Shown: one piece after another, positions 35,114 to 43,014 of the stretch
How the letters are laid out: each line of letters opens with the position of its first letter
Position numbering within the stretch: position 1 is the first letter of the stretch
Source of the DNA: an uncultured Sphaerochaeta sp.
Lineage (GTDB): Bacteria; Spirochaetota; Spirochaetia; Sphaerochaetales; Sphaerochaetaceae
NCBI RefSeq assembly: GCF_963676285.1
Contig: NZ_OY781063.1
Location: 124,001 to 188,000 of the forward strand
Reading direction: 5' to 3'
DNA length: 64,000 bases
Position numbers and translations under genes: made by a program
The notes under the pieces: generated by a model
Seen by the model: the letters and a program-made list of their open reading frames with translations, nothing else
Databases searched by the model: none
Told to the model about the DNA's origin: nothing

Positions 35114-35136
35114 GCAGAGAAAAAAGAAAGAACTGA

Positions 35137-35940
35137 TTAGGGCTGTTTGCCAATATAGGCAAGGATACCACCATCAACATACAGGACATGGCCATTCACG
35201 AAGTCACTTGCACCGGAGGCGAGGAACAAGGCAGGACCGGTGAGATCCTCCGTTGTCCCCCAACGCTCTGCTGGTGTCTTTGCAACAATGAATGAGTCAA
35301 ATGGATGCCGGCTACCGTCGGCCTGCCGCTCCCGGAGAGGAGCTGTCTGTGGGGTTGCTATGTAGCCAGGTCCGATCCCGTTGCACTGGATGTTGTACTT
35401 TCCGTACTCACTGCAGATGTTTCGTGTCAACATCTTCAGTCCACCCTTTGCAGCAGCATACGCTGCAACCGTCTCTCTTCCCAGCTCACTCATCATTGAG
35501 CAGATATTTATGATCTTACCGCTCTTTCTCTCCATCATCCCAGGCAGGACAGCCTTGCTCACGATGAAGGGCGCATTCAGGTCGATGTCGATTACCTTGC
35601 GCCACTCCTCTGCACTCATCTCGTGCATCGGAACACGCCGGATGATCCCGGCATTGTTTACCAGGATATCAACAGCCCCTAGGTCCTTGATTATCTTCTC
35701 TGTGGTCTCAGCAACTGCTTTCTCATCGGTGACATCACACACATAGCCCTTGGCATCGATGCCTGCTTCCTTGTAGGAAGCAAGGCCCTTGTCCACCAAA
35801 TCCTGGTTGATATCGTTGAATGCGATCTTTGCACCAGCAGATGCATAGGCACTTGCAATGGCAAACCCGATACCATAGCTGGCCCCGGTCACCCAGGCCA
35901 CCTTCCCCTCAAGAGAGAATTGCTTTTCAATATATCCCAT
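35137..35940 (-). CDS. kduD: Short-chain dehydrogenase, KduD / gluconate 5-dehydrogenase type
   Basis: This NAD(P)-dependent oxidoreductase has 267 residues. The cofactor loop TGASYGIG is at about 19-26, NNAG in the middle, and the catalytic S..YxxxK set in ICSMMSELGRETVAAYAAAKGG. Next to kduI it most likely reduces 2,5-diketo-3-deoxygluconate to 2-keto-3-deoxygluconate in hexuronate catabolism. The close relative gluconate 5-dehydrogenase has the same signature, so substrate is inferred from context. It starts 5 bp after the restored kduI stop, with GAGG about 8 nt upstream. Confidence 0.88.
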   Translation of the reverse strand: MGYIEKQFSLEGKVAWVTGASYGIGFAIASAYASAGAKIAFNDINQDLVDKGLASYKEAGIDAKGYVCDVTDEKAVAETTEKIIKDLGAVDILVNNAGIIRRVPMHEMSAEEWRKVIDIDLNAPFIVSKAVLPGMMERKSGKIINICSMMSELGRETVAAYAAAKGGLKMLTRNICSEYGKYNIQCNGIGPGYIATPQTAPLRERQADGSRHPFDSFIVAKTPAERWGTTEDLTGPALFLASGASDFVNGHVLYVDGGILAYIGKQP

Positions 35941-35945
35941 ACAAA

Positions 35946-36787
35946 TTACCTCAAATCCTTCGTTGCCACATGGTCCATGTCAGTGTAGGTTCTGTTCTCA
36001 CCACACATTGACCAGATGAACGTATAGTTGCTTGTACCGACTCCGCTGTGGATCGACCAAGACGGGCTGATAACAGCCTGTTCGTGTGCACAATGATATG
36101 CCTTGTCTCACTTGGTTCCCCAAAGAAGTGGAACAGTGTCTGCTCTGCATCAATGTCAAAGTAGAAGTACACTTCCATTCTTCTCTCATGGGTATGTACC
36201 GGCATCGTATTCCAAACACTGCCCTCTTTCAATTGAGTCAGTCCCATGGAAAGCTGGCAGGTATCCAATACGTCGGGGTGAATATATTGGTTGATAACCC
36301 GTTCATTGCTCTCTGCCTTGTTGCCAGCCGGTACATGTTTTGCATCTGCAAAGACGATATGCTTTGCTTCAAAGGCATGGTGTGCAGGAGTACTGCTCAT
36401 ATAGAACTTTGCAGGCTTATTCCCGTCATTGCTTCCAAGGGTCACCTTCTTTGTGCCCATCGGAAGGTACAAACCATCAAGGCTCACCAAATCATAGCGC
36501 TTGCCATCGGCGACCACATAGCCATCACCACCGATGTTGATCATGCCGATCTCGCGGCGCTGCAGGAAAAACTCGACACCAAAGTCCTTCATCGGATCGA
36601 TGTTCTTCTCCAGGTCCAACTCCCCTTTCACCGGCATTGCACCCATGGTGACAATCCTGTCGATGTGTGAGTAAACTCCACTCACTTCATCAGCGTGAAA
36701 TATTCCGTCTACCAAGAATTCATCCCTGAGCTCCTGTGTCGTCATATGCTTGAATGCCTCTTTACCAGTCGAATACCTTGTATCCAT
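35946..36787 (-). pseudogene. kduI: 5-keto-4-deoxyuronate isomerase, frameshifted near the 3' end
   Basis: KduI isomerises 5-keto-4-deoxyuronate from pectin or glycosaminoglycan disaccharides. The frame from ATG 36787 is normal through NTMPVHTHERRMEVYFYFD and [12 protein letters not shown], then turns into unrelated residues and stops at 35951. Reading in the next frame from about 36085 restores the family C-terminus ([20 protein letters not shown], then [10 protein letters not shown] and [10 protein letters not shown]) and ends at 35946. One base seems missing near 36081-36088. The metal-binding HTHERR motif is upstream of the shift, but the lost tail includes part of the cupin core. It may be a genuine recent mutation or a sequencing error. 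Confidence 0.88.
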
Positions 36788-36833
36788 ATTTCAACTCCTT
36801 ACAATTAATTATTCTTAATATCAATACCACCAT

Positions 36834-38111
36834 CTAAATGATGGATGGCAACCACAAACTCAAAGCGGGGACAAAGGTTATCCCCACCAATACTATCACA
36901 TTACAGATGATGAATGGGGCAGCAGACTTGAATACGCTTACAATGTCCATTCTACATATTTTGCTTGCCACATTCAAACACATTCCCACCGGCGGGGTCA
37001 CCAATCCAATTGCCAAGCCAACGATGATGATAGCCCCGAATTGCAATTCATTCATCCCGAACTGCTGCATTACTGGCAGTAGTATTGGACTGATGAGGAG
37101 AATACAGGGAGTCACATCAAGGAAGGTGCCAAGCAGGAGAATGATGATATCCAGAAACAGGAACACCATCCAGGCGGGGATATTTGAATTTATCAGAAAG
37201 GCGCCGATGGCTGCAGGAACCTGCTCAACAGCAAGAATCCAAGTGAAGATCATGGTAAAGCCACCGATGATCATAATTGAGGAGGACATCATGAAGGTTT
37301 TCTTTAATGCGTTCTTCACCTCAGACCATTTCAGTTCCTTGTAGACAAAGAATCCGAGGATGGTTGCATAGAGAACAGCAAGACCAGCTGATTCACTGGC
37401 GGTAGCAATACCAAAGGAGACACTGACGATGATCAAGAGAGGCATAACAATGGCTAGCGAGCCATCTTTGGTCACTTTCAAAGCCTGTCTCCACTCGACT
37501 TTCTCCTTCTCAGGGTGGTAGCCCCTGCGCCGGGAGATGACGAAGGTCATGATCAACTGTGTTGCACCAACCAAAATGCCAGGGATAAGCCCTGCAAGAA
37601 ACAGCTTTCCTACCGATGCACCACTGACCATGGCGTACATGAGCATGGGTACCGAAGGGGGTATGATCATGCCAATGGTCGAGGAAGCCACTGTGATACC
37701 AGCTGCAAACCCTTTGGGATACCCTTTCTTCACCATATCAGGAATCAGGATGGAACCAAGGGCTGAGGTATCGGCTACAGAGGAACCTGAGATACCACCG
37801 AATATCATCGATGCGACAACGTTCACTTCCCCGAGTCCTCCACGAACCGGACGCACCAGAAGCATGGAAAAATCAATCAGTCTCCTGGTCAGCCCACTGT
37901 GGTTCATCAACTCTCCAGTGAGCATGAAAAGCGGCATTGCAACTATGATGAAACTTTCGGTTCCCGACCATACCCGCTGGGGGAAGGTCAACAGGAATGT
38001 AGGATTGCTCATCAACATATAGATGATCCCCGAGGCCCCAATGGCATATGCAATCGGCACTCCAATGACGAGGAGGACAATCAAGGCAAAAAACATCAGT
38101 GAAAGTTCCAT
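36834..38111 (-). CDS. dctM: TRAP transporter large permease
   Basis: The 425-residue membrane protein has about twelve hydrophobic segments and the DctM family signatures MPLFMLTGELMNHSGLTRRL, FGGISGSSVADTSALGSI and GLVTPPVGMCLNV. It forms the ion-driven channel with DctQ. It abuts dctQ with a one-base overlap. Position between kduI and dctQP suggests uptake of an (unsaturated) hexuronate or a related sugar acid. Confidence 0.94.
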   Translation of the reverse strand: MELSLMFFALIVLLVIGVPIAYAIGASGIIYMLMSNPTFLLTFPQRVWSGTESFIIVAMPLFMLTGELMNHSGLTRRLIDFSMLLVRPVRGGLGEVNVVASMIFGGISGSSVADTSALGSILIPDMVKKGYPKGFAAGITVASSTIGMIIPPSVPMLMYAMVSGASVGKLFLAGLIPGILVGATQLIMTFVISRRRGYHPEKEKVEWRQALKVTKDGSLAIVMPLLIIVSVSFGIATASESAGLAVLYATILGFFVYKELKWSEVKNALKKTFMMSSSIMIIGGFTMIFTWILAVEQVPAAIGAFLINSNIPAWMVFLFLDIIILLLGTFLDVTPCILLISPILLPVMQQFGMNELQFGAIIIVGLAIGLVTPPVGMCLNVASKICRMDIVSVFKSAAPFIICNVIVLVGITFVPALSLWLPSII

Positions 38112-38653
38112 TATACGCCTCCTTCAGCATCAGCCATGCCCAATTCATAATCGTCCTTGTACCCTTTCACAGGCTCAGGGATGTCAATAAACTCTTTTAG
38201 GATATTTACCACACCATAGAAGGCGGTAAAGAGAAAGGATATGGGGATCATCGCGTAGTAGTACCCACGAGGGATTCCTGTTGCGGGAGAAGGAACCTTC
38301 CCCACCTTCATGATCATCCGGTAACTGTAATAGATCATTCCCATGGAAACCACGATAATCACTACCTGCCCAATGACAGCAAAAACCTTACGAGGCTTTG
38401 CAGGCATTGCCGAGACAAAATTGGAAACTGCAATATGCTCAGATTCCCTGAGACCGAGGGCAGCCCCAAAGAACGTGGTGGCCACAAAGACCATCGTCAA
38501 CAACTCCTCAGACTGGACGAAGGCAATGGAAAACACATAGCGGAGTATCACCGAGATGATTACTCCTGTTGCAAGAATTGCGGTTAGGGCAATGCCTACC
38601 ACTGAAAGGAACCGATCGATTCCCAGAATGAGTTTTTTCATACAAAACCACAC
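38111..38653 (-). CDS. dctQ: TRAP transporter small permease
   Basis: The protein has about 176-180 residues with four hydrophobic segments and the family pattern VILRYVFSIAFVQSEELLTMVFVATTFFGAA (cited as the region near residues 35-65) and LRESEHIAV. The start is uncertain: GTG 38653 has AAGGA close by, while ATG 38641 gives the more natural N-terminus MKKLILGIDRF. The C-terminus is acidic and cytoplasmic. A hairpin between dctP and dctQ may lower its expression relative to the binding protein. Confidence 0.88.
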   Translation of the reverse strand: MWFCMKKLILGIDRFLSVVGIALTAILATGVIISVILRYVFSIAFVQSEELLTMVFVATTFFGAALGLRESEHIAVSNFVSAMPAKPRKVFAVIGQVVIIVVSMGMIYYSYRMIMKVGKVPSPATGIPRGYYYAMIPISFLFTAFYGVVNILKEFIDIPEPVKGYKDDYELGMADAEGGV

Positions 38654-38673
38654 TTATCCTTTAGACAGAAATC

Positions 38674-38697
38674 GCCCGTCCCCCATAGAAGACGGGC
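38674..38697 (-). terminator. Intra-operon hairpin between dctP and dctQ
   Basis: GCCCGTC (38674-38680) and GACGGGC (38691-38697) form a 7-bp stem. On the minus strand only GATTTC follows, so it is more likely an attenuator or mRNA-stabilising hairpin that favours the binding protein. Confidence 0.55.
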
Positions 38698-38707
38698 CCA
38701 TAGCATA

Positions 38708-39718
38708 TTATGTTTCGTTGACAATACTGCGCATCTCATCCAGTTCAGCCTGGGTGAAAATGCCCTTGTTCACGAAATAGGAGTACACCGGCTGACAAGC
38801 ATCGATGAACTGCTGGATTTGTGCATCTGTGGGTGAATAGACAGTCACTCCACCATCAACAATCATGTCATAGTAATACTCGTTGAGCTCGCGGCGAAGC
38901 TTGTTCTGCTCATCGGTATAGATCCATGCACCGGCCTGAAGAACTTCCTGCAGATCACTGGGTAGAGAGTTCCATACATCGAGGTTTACATCAATCGGCT
39001 CTGGATGGAATTGATAATCAATCATGGTCATGTACTTCTGCACTTCGAAGAACTTCATATCGCCGATATTGGCCAAGGGGTTTTCCTGGCCGTCTGCAAC
39101 ACCGGTCTTGAGTGCCATGTAGGTATCGCCATAGGGAATAGAAACAGGATTTGCTCCCAATGCTTCCATACTCTTGATGATGGACTCAATCGGTGGGGTC
39201 CTGATTTTCAAGCCCTTCATGTCAGCAGGGGACTTGATAGGACGAACGTTATTGGTAATCTGGCGGGAACCACCGTCGCCAACTGCCAACATCTTGATCC
39301 CATACTCTTCTGCGGTTGCCATGATTTCAGCACCGAAATCACTACGGGAAACCTTCATCAGGTCTGCCTGAGTGGGGAAGAAGAACGGCATCAGGAAAAT
39401 CTCAAGTTTCGGGGTCTGTGAAGCAAAGACACCACCAACGAACATTTCCTGGGTACCGAGTTTCATCGCCTCAATCATGTCAGATTCATTTCCAAGGGTT
39501 CCTGCTGGATAGATTTCTATCTGCAAGCGGCCATCAGACTCTTTCTCAACATACTCTTCCATTACCAGCAAGGCCTTATGCCTTGTTGATTCCGTTGTCG
39601 AAGCGTGTCCCAATTTCAACGTAAACGTCTTCTCCCCTGCTGCCTCTTGTTGTCCTTGTGCAAAGACTGCAGAGAACACAAGCAACATACAAAGCACCAA
39701 ACACACAGTTTTTTTCAT
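38708..39718 (-). CDS. dctP: TRAP transporter substrate-binding protein
   Basis: The periplasmic solute receptor has 336 residues. The signal peptide MKKTVCLVLCMLLVFSAVFA ends before QGQQEA. The DctP fold is clear, with LKLGHASTTES, IYPAGTLGNESDMIEAM and GLKIRTPP, whose arginine binds the carboxylate of the ligand. Sugar-acid binding is inferred from kduI/kduD. It is the first gene of the operon, with AGGAGG 6 nt upstream, downstream of a palindromic operator. Confidence 0.94.
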   Translation of the reverse strand: MKKTVCLVLCMLLVFSAVFAQGQQEAAGEKTFTLKLGHASTTESTRHKALLVMEEYVEKESDGRLQIEIYPAGTLGNESDMIEAMKLGTQEMFVGGVFASQTPKLEIFLMPFFFPTQADLMKVSRSDFGAEIMATAEEYGIKMLAVGDGGSRQITNNVRPIKSPADMKGLKIRTPPIESIIKSMEALGANPVSIPYGDTYMALKTGVADGQENPLANIGDMKFFEVQKYMTMIDYQFHPEPIDVNLDVWNSLPSDLQEVLQAGAWIYTDEQNKLRRELNEYYYDMIVDGGVTVYSPTDAQIQQFIDACQPVYSYFVNKGIFTQAELDEMRSIVNET

Positions 39719-39737
39719 GCGTTCCTCCTAAATTTAT

Positions 39738-39754
39738 GTTCCATATCGTGGAAC
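39738..39754. promoter_or_regulatory. Operator upstream of dctP, likely IclR/KdgR type
   Basis: GTTCCATATCGTGGAAC has 6-bp arms GTTCCA/TGGAAC around a 5-bp centre, 20 bp before the dctP start. The arms resemble binding sites of IclR-family regulators of uronate catabolism, and the regulator gene is divergent. Binding here should block the operon. Confidence 0.65.
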
Positions 39755-39829
39755 CTCTTTTCATATTGAAGAATTAATATATGATTATGTACACATATTT
39801 CTCAATATTTCCAGTTTTGTCCCACATGG

Positions 39830-39844
39830 TGGAATCTAATTCCA
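39830..39844. promoter_or_regulatory. Second operator-like palindrome, iclR side
   Basis: TGGAATCTAATTCCA has 6-bp arms around CTA and shares TGGAA/TTCCA with the site at 39738. It lies directly before a possible -10 box TATAAG (39846-39851) for the regulator gene, which suggests autoregulation. Confidence 0.55.
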
Positions 39845-39915
39845 TTATAAGACACCAGTCTCTCTTGTCAAGGGGAAATAAATGGAATATATTGCAAGAA
39901 CAAGGAGGATGAGAG

Positions 39916-40704
39916 GTGCCATCAGAATTGAAAGTACAATCACTTGATCGAGCCTTTGACATCTTGGAGTTATTGGGTAATGAACAATATGGCTACAACC
40001 TGATACAGATTTCTGAGATGCTCAAGCTCCCGAAAAGCACGGTTCATCGTCTTATTGGAGTGCTCATTCAACGTGAATATGTGAGAAAATCAGAAGATAC
40101 CGGCCGATATCGTCTCGGCCCAGGGTTCATTTCTCTTTGTAGCAACTATCTCAACAACCTTGAACTGAAGACTGAGAGCTCCCCTGCCATGGACGAACTT
40201 TCCGTTTCTACAGGCAATGTGGTCTTTCTTGCCATCCGACAGGAAGACAAGATGGTCTATGTGGATAGCAAGGAACAAATCAACAGCCTTCGTAAGTATG
40301 CGATAGTTGGCCAGAGAAAGCCTCTATACTGCACATCACTTGGAAAATCCTTGTTGATGGGTTTGAGTGACGAAGAAATTCGGGCCCTCCTCGCCCATGA
40401 AACCTTCTCACGCCGTGGACCGAACACCCATACGAATATCGAGAGTCTACTCCAGGACATTCGCGAATGCAGAAGAAGGGGATGGTCACTTGACGACCAG
40501 GAGGCGGAGCCTGCCATCAACTGTGTTGCTGCCCCTATCCACGATTATCGTGGACAGGTCATTGCTGCTGTCTCTACTTCCTGGGTATTGGCCCAGCACC
40601 CAGAGATGAGGCCGGAGACAATGGCTGTGTTGGTTATGCGTTGTGCAGCTACCATCAGCTTTAATATGGGCTATACAGGGAAATCCAATCGTCCAGAATT
40701 CTAG
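39916..40704 (+). CDS. IclR-family transcriptional regulator
   Basis: The regulator has 262 residues. The winged helix is at about 8-70 (LDRAFDILELLG, then ISEMLKLPKSTVHRLIGVL). The effector domain follows with GNVVFLAIRQEDKMVYVDS, YCTSLGKSLLMGL and NCVAAPIHDYRGQVIAAVS. It is divergent from dctP-dctQ-dctM-kduI-kduD, so it probably controls that operon and responds to a uronate-derived acid such as 2-keto-3-deoxygluconate; this is inference. The start is GTG 39916 with GGAGG 7 nt upstream. Confidence 0.93.
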   Translation: MPSELKVQSLDRAFDILELLGNEQYGYNLIQISEMLKLPKSTVHRLIGVLIQREYVRKSEDTGRYRLGPGFISLCSNYLNNLELKTESSPAMDELSVSTGNVVFLAIRQEDKMVYVDSKEQINSLRKYAIVGQRKPLYCTSLGKSLLMGLSDEEIRALLAHETFSRRGPNTHTNIESLLQDIRECRRRGWSLDDQEAEPAINCVAAPIHDYRGQVIAAVSTSWVLAQHPEMRPETMAVLVMRCAATISFNMGYTGKSNRPEF

Positions 40705-40725
40705 CAATGTATTTACAGGAAAAGC

Positions 40726-40766
40726 AAGAAACAGGAGACCGAGTAAATCAATCTCCTGTTTCTTTT
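40726..40766 (+). terminator. Terminator of the iclR gene
   Basis: AAGAAACAGGAGA and TCTCCTGTTTCTT form a perfect 13-bp stem followed by TTT. It lies 22 bp after the stop codon. Confidence 0.9.
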
Positions 40767-40839
40767 TGTTGTCGGACTCACGTATCCACATATGAATGCT
40801 TCCGCTACCGAGCCTTTTGTCTGATTGGGCTAGAGAGGG

Positions 40840-40870
40840 AAAAAACCGGACAGCCTGTGCCCGGTTTTTC
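40840..40870 (-). terminator. Terminator of the sigma factor gene
   Basis: AAAAACCGG (40841-40849) and CCGGTTTTT (40861-40869) form a stem that can act in both directions. On the minus strand it lies 32 bp after the sigma gene stop. Confidence 0.8.
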
Positions 40871-40901
40871 CAATATATATAGATACACCCTTTTGGTGCT
40901 G

Positions 40902-41786
40902 TTATGCGATGTAACTCTCAACCATCTTTGATCGGGAGGGGTTACGCAATCTCTCGATTGCTTTCTTCTCGATCTGACGGATTCTCTCCTTGGTCAGGTT
41001 GTACAGTTCCCCGATCTCCTTGAGAGACATGGGGTTCTTTCCTTCAAGACCAAAGCGCAACTCTATAATTTCCCGCTCCTTGTCACTCAAGGTGGAAAGC
41101 AGCGAACGAACGTCCTCTTCCAAGGAGTGCTCAAGAAGACTGTCCTCAGGACTCATCTGGGTCTCATCCTCTATGAAATCACCAATATTACTTGCACTTC
41201 CATCATTGAAGATGGGTGCATCGAGGCTAACCATGTCCCGGCTGATGGCAAGCAGGTTACCTACATGCTCAGGATCGAAACCGGTAAGTGCTCCGATCTC
41301 CTCCGCACTCACATCCTCTGAGTTGGTATCCTTCATCAGGGCCTTCTGGGCCTTCTGGATCTGCAACAACTCATTGGTCCTATTGAGTGGGAGACGAACC
41401 GCCCTACTCTTTTCATTGATTGCCTTCATGATTGCCTGACGGATCCACCACACAGCATAACTGATAAAATGGTATCCTCTCTCAACATCAAATTTCTCAA
41501 GAGCAGTCATCAGACCAATGTTTCCCTCATTGATCAGATCAACCAATGGCAGTCCCTGGTTCTGGTATTTCTTTGCCACATTCACAACGAAGCGTAGATT
41601 TGATTCAATCATTTTCTTTCGTGCAAACTCTTCGCCCTTCTGCGCACGTTTTGCAAGTTCTACTTCCTCTTCAGGAGTAAGCAAGGGAATCCTGTTGATT
41701 TCCTTGAGGTACATGCTCAGAATGTTTGCGTCATCATACGCGTAGGATTTTTCAACTGCATTCAACATCGTTTGGTTTCTTTTCAT
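40902..41786 (-). CDS. Sigma-70 family RNA polymerase sigma factor, group 2 (RpoS-like)
   Basis: The sigma factor has 294 residues and no region 1.1. Regions 1.2 (DANILSMYLKEINRIPLLTPEEE), 2 (NLRFVVNVAKKYQNQGLPLVDLINEGNIGL, cited as about residues 63-92, and YAVWWIRQAI), 3 and 4 (LRFGLEGKNPMSLKEIGE, then ERIRQIEKKAIERLR) are complete. Size and layout fit alternative group 2 sigma factors such as RpoS rather than the larger housekeeping RpoD. A perfect -24/-12 promoter lies upstream, as for rpoS of Borrelia. AGGAAGG lies 7 nt before the ATG. Confidence 0.88.
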   Translation of the reverse strand: MKRNQTMLNAVEKSYAYDDANILSMYLKEINRIPLLTPEEEVELAKRAQKGEEFARKKMIESNLRFVVNVAKKYQNQGLPLVDLINEGNIGLMTALEKFDVERGYHFISYAVWWIRQAIMKAINEKSRAVRLPLNRTNELLQIQKAQKALMKDTNSEDVSAEEIGALTGFDPEHVGNLLAISRDMVSLDAPIFNDGSASNIGDFIEDETQMSPEDSLLEHSLEEDVRSLLSTLSDKEREIIELRFGLEGKNPMSLKEIGELYNLTKERIRQIEKKAIERLRNPSRSKMVESYIA

Positions 41787-41821
41787 TATGTACCTTCCTG
41801 TTTGGTCGTTGGAAAGGTAAA

Positions 41822-41838
41822 TGCAACTAGCGTGCCAA
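41822..41838 (-). promoter_or_regulatory. Sigma-54 (-24/-12) promoter of the RpoS-like gene
   Basis: On the minus strand TTGGCACGCTAGTTGCA matches TGGCACG-N4-TTGCA at every fixed position, with GG and GC ten bases apart. The predicted start of transcription is near 41811, giving a leader of about 25 nt that contains the AGGAAGG ribosome site. No comparable sigma-70 promoter is evident between it and the gene. Confidence 0.85.
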
Positions 41839-41961
41839 CTTATAATATTTATTTTTAATTGCTTTTATTTTATATACTTACATATTCTTTTCAAGATAAT
41901 ACAAACGAAAGAAAGTTTTATTTGACAGAGGTTGCCAGAAAAAAGTGTCATTTTGACTCAT

Positions 41962-41988
41962 AAAAAAAATATCCCAGGATTTCCGGGA
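41962..41988 (-). terminator. Terminator of the small hypothetical gene
   Basis: On the minus strand TCCCGG-AAAT-CCTGGGA forms a stem (41972-41988) followed by TATTTTTTTT. It lies 40 bp after the stop at 42028. Confidence 0.8.
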
Positions 41989-42027
41989 CATTCTGACTCG
42001 AACCAAGCATAAGATGGCAATCCATCG

Positions 42028-42474
42028 TTACCCAACTGACCATTTTGGCTCAGATTCAGTAACCAACCAAGGGAAATCAAGCTCGAGTGAAGCAAACCAT
42101 GGGGCAAGGCATTCTCCTTTGAAAGGGATCTCACTTTCGCTGAGTTCCTTCTTGATCTGCTCATATTCCATCTTCAGGAAATCGTGGATCATATCACCTT
42201 CACTGAGGGAACAGGAGATTCTCTTTTTCCCGAAAAGGTAGATGGCAAACTGACGCCTGAAGAAATCGAGCCAGTCCTTGTCTGGATTATGCATCTCATT
42301 TCCCCTGATCAGGAACACATCGATGAAACAATTGAGACTCCTGTCCAGATCCTGTGAACGAGCGAATAGACAAGCAAGACGATAGAAATGCCTCCAAACC
42401 TGCTGGGTTCCCCAATCTGCAGGATTGTCTTTGAGGGCCAGAGGATAGTTACTGTCTTTTTGCCTGTTCTCCAT
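42028..42474 (-). CDS. Hypothetical protein, no recognised domain
   Basis: The protein is not recognised. It is 148 residues from the ATG at 42474, mostly helical, with many Trp and Phe residues (WRHFYRLACLFARSQDLDRSL near the N-terminus, DWLDFFRRQFAIYLFGKK in the middle). It has no signal peptide or membrane segment, so it is probably cytoplasmic. ATG 42474 is chosen because AAGGAAACAGG lies just upstream and the preceding 31 codons look non-coding. A strong terminator follows. It is a single gene between the sigma factor and groES. Confidence 0.65.
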   Translation of the reverse strand: MENRQKDSNYPLALKDNPADWGTQQVWRHFYRLACLFARSQDLDRSLNCFIDVFLIRGNEMHNPDKDWLDFFRRQFAIYLFGKKRISCSLSEGDMIHDFLKMEYEQIKKELSESEIPFKGECLAPWFASLELDFPWLVTESEPKWSVG

Positions 42475-42679
42475 ACCTGTTTCCTTCTTTTTTTGCTTCG
42501 CACTGAATATAGTAATACTTCCTACGAGCGGCAAGCCTCTTTTGCACAGTGAGAAGGATCTGCACACTGAAGAAGAATCAGCTTGCCCCTTCTTCTTCTT
42601 TTGACTATATTATCTCCAGCGAGGGTGCATCCCTCTCTATTACACTTTCACATTCATATTTTGGTTGGAGGAAGATACA

Positions 42680-42952
42680 ATGACCATTAAGCCTTTGGCA
42701 GACAGAGTATTGGTAAAGATGGAAGAGCTGCAGGAGAAGACCGCAAGCGGTCTCTACATTCCCCAGACAGCACAAGAAAAGACCCAGATCGGAGTGGTCG
42801 TGGCAGTCGGCGAAGGAACCGAAGACGTAAAGATGAACGTCAAGGAAGGGGATCGCGTCATGCATGACAAGTATGCCGGAACTTCTGTAAAAGCCGATGG
42901 CACCGAATACCTGATTCTCAGCATGAAGGATATTCTTGCAATCATCGAGTAG
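42680..42952 (+). CDS. groES: Co-chaperonin GroES
   Basis: GroES caps the GroEL chamber during protein folding. The 90-residue protein starts MTIKPLADRVLVKMEE and carries the mobile loop (QEKTASGLYIPQ) and the roof region VAVGEGTE. ATG 42680 has GGAGG 8 nt upstream. groEL does not follow; a terminator lies 18 bp after the stop, so groES is separate from groEL, as in several spirochaetes. No CIRCE operator was found upstream. Confidence 0.96.
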   Translation: MTIKPLADRVLVKMEELQEKTASGLYIPQTAQEKTQIGVVVAVGEGTEDVKMNVKEGDRVMHDKYAGTSVKADGTEYLILSMKDILAIIE

Positions 42953-42970
42953 TTGATAGCATCAAATCAG

Positions 42971-43009
42971 AAAAGCTGTTTCCAGGCATCTGCCGGGAAG
43001 CAGCTTTTT
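42971..43009. terminator. Terminator between groES and dinG
   Basis: AAAAGCTGTTTCC and GGGAAGCAGCTTTTT form a long stem with T and A tracts on both sides, suited to end both convergent transcripts. Confidence 0.85.
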
Positions 43010-43014
43010 ATATA

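Noticed and set aside
42568..42664. Possible CIRCE (HrcA) operator before groES
   Set aside because: No TTAGCACTC-N9-GAGTGCTAA or close variant is present; only a short GAGGG/CCCTC dyad is seen.
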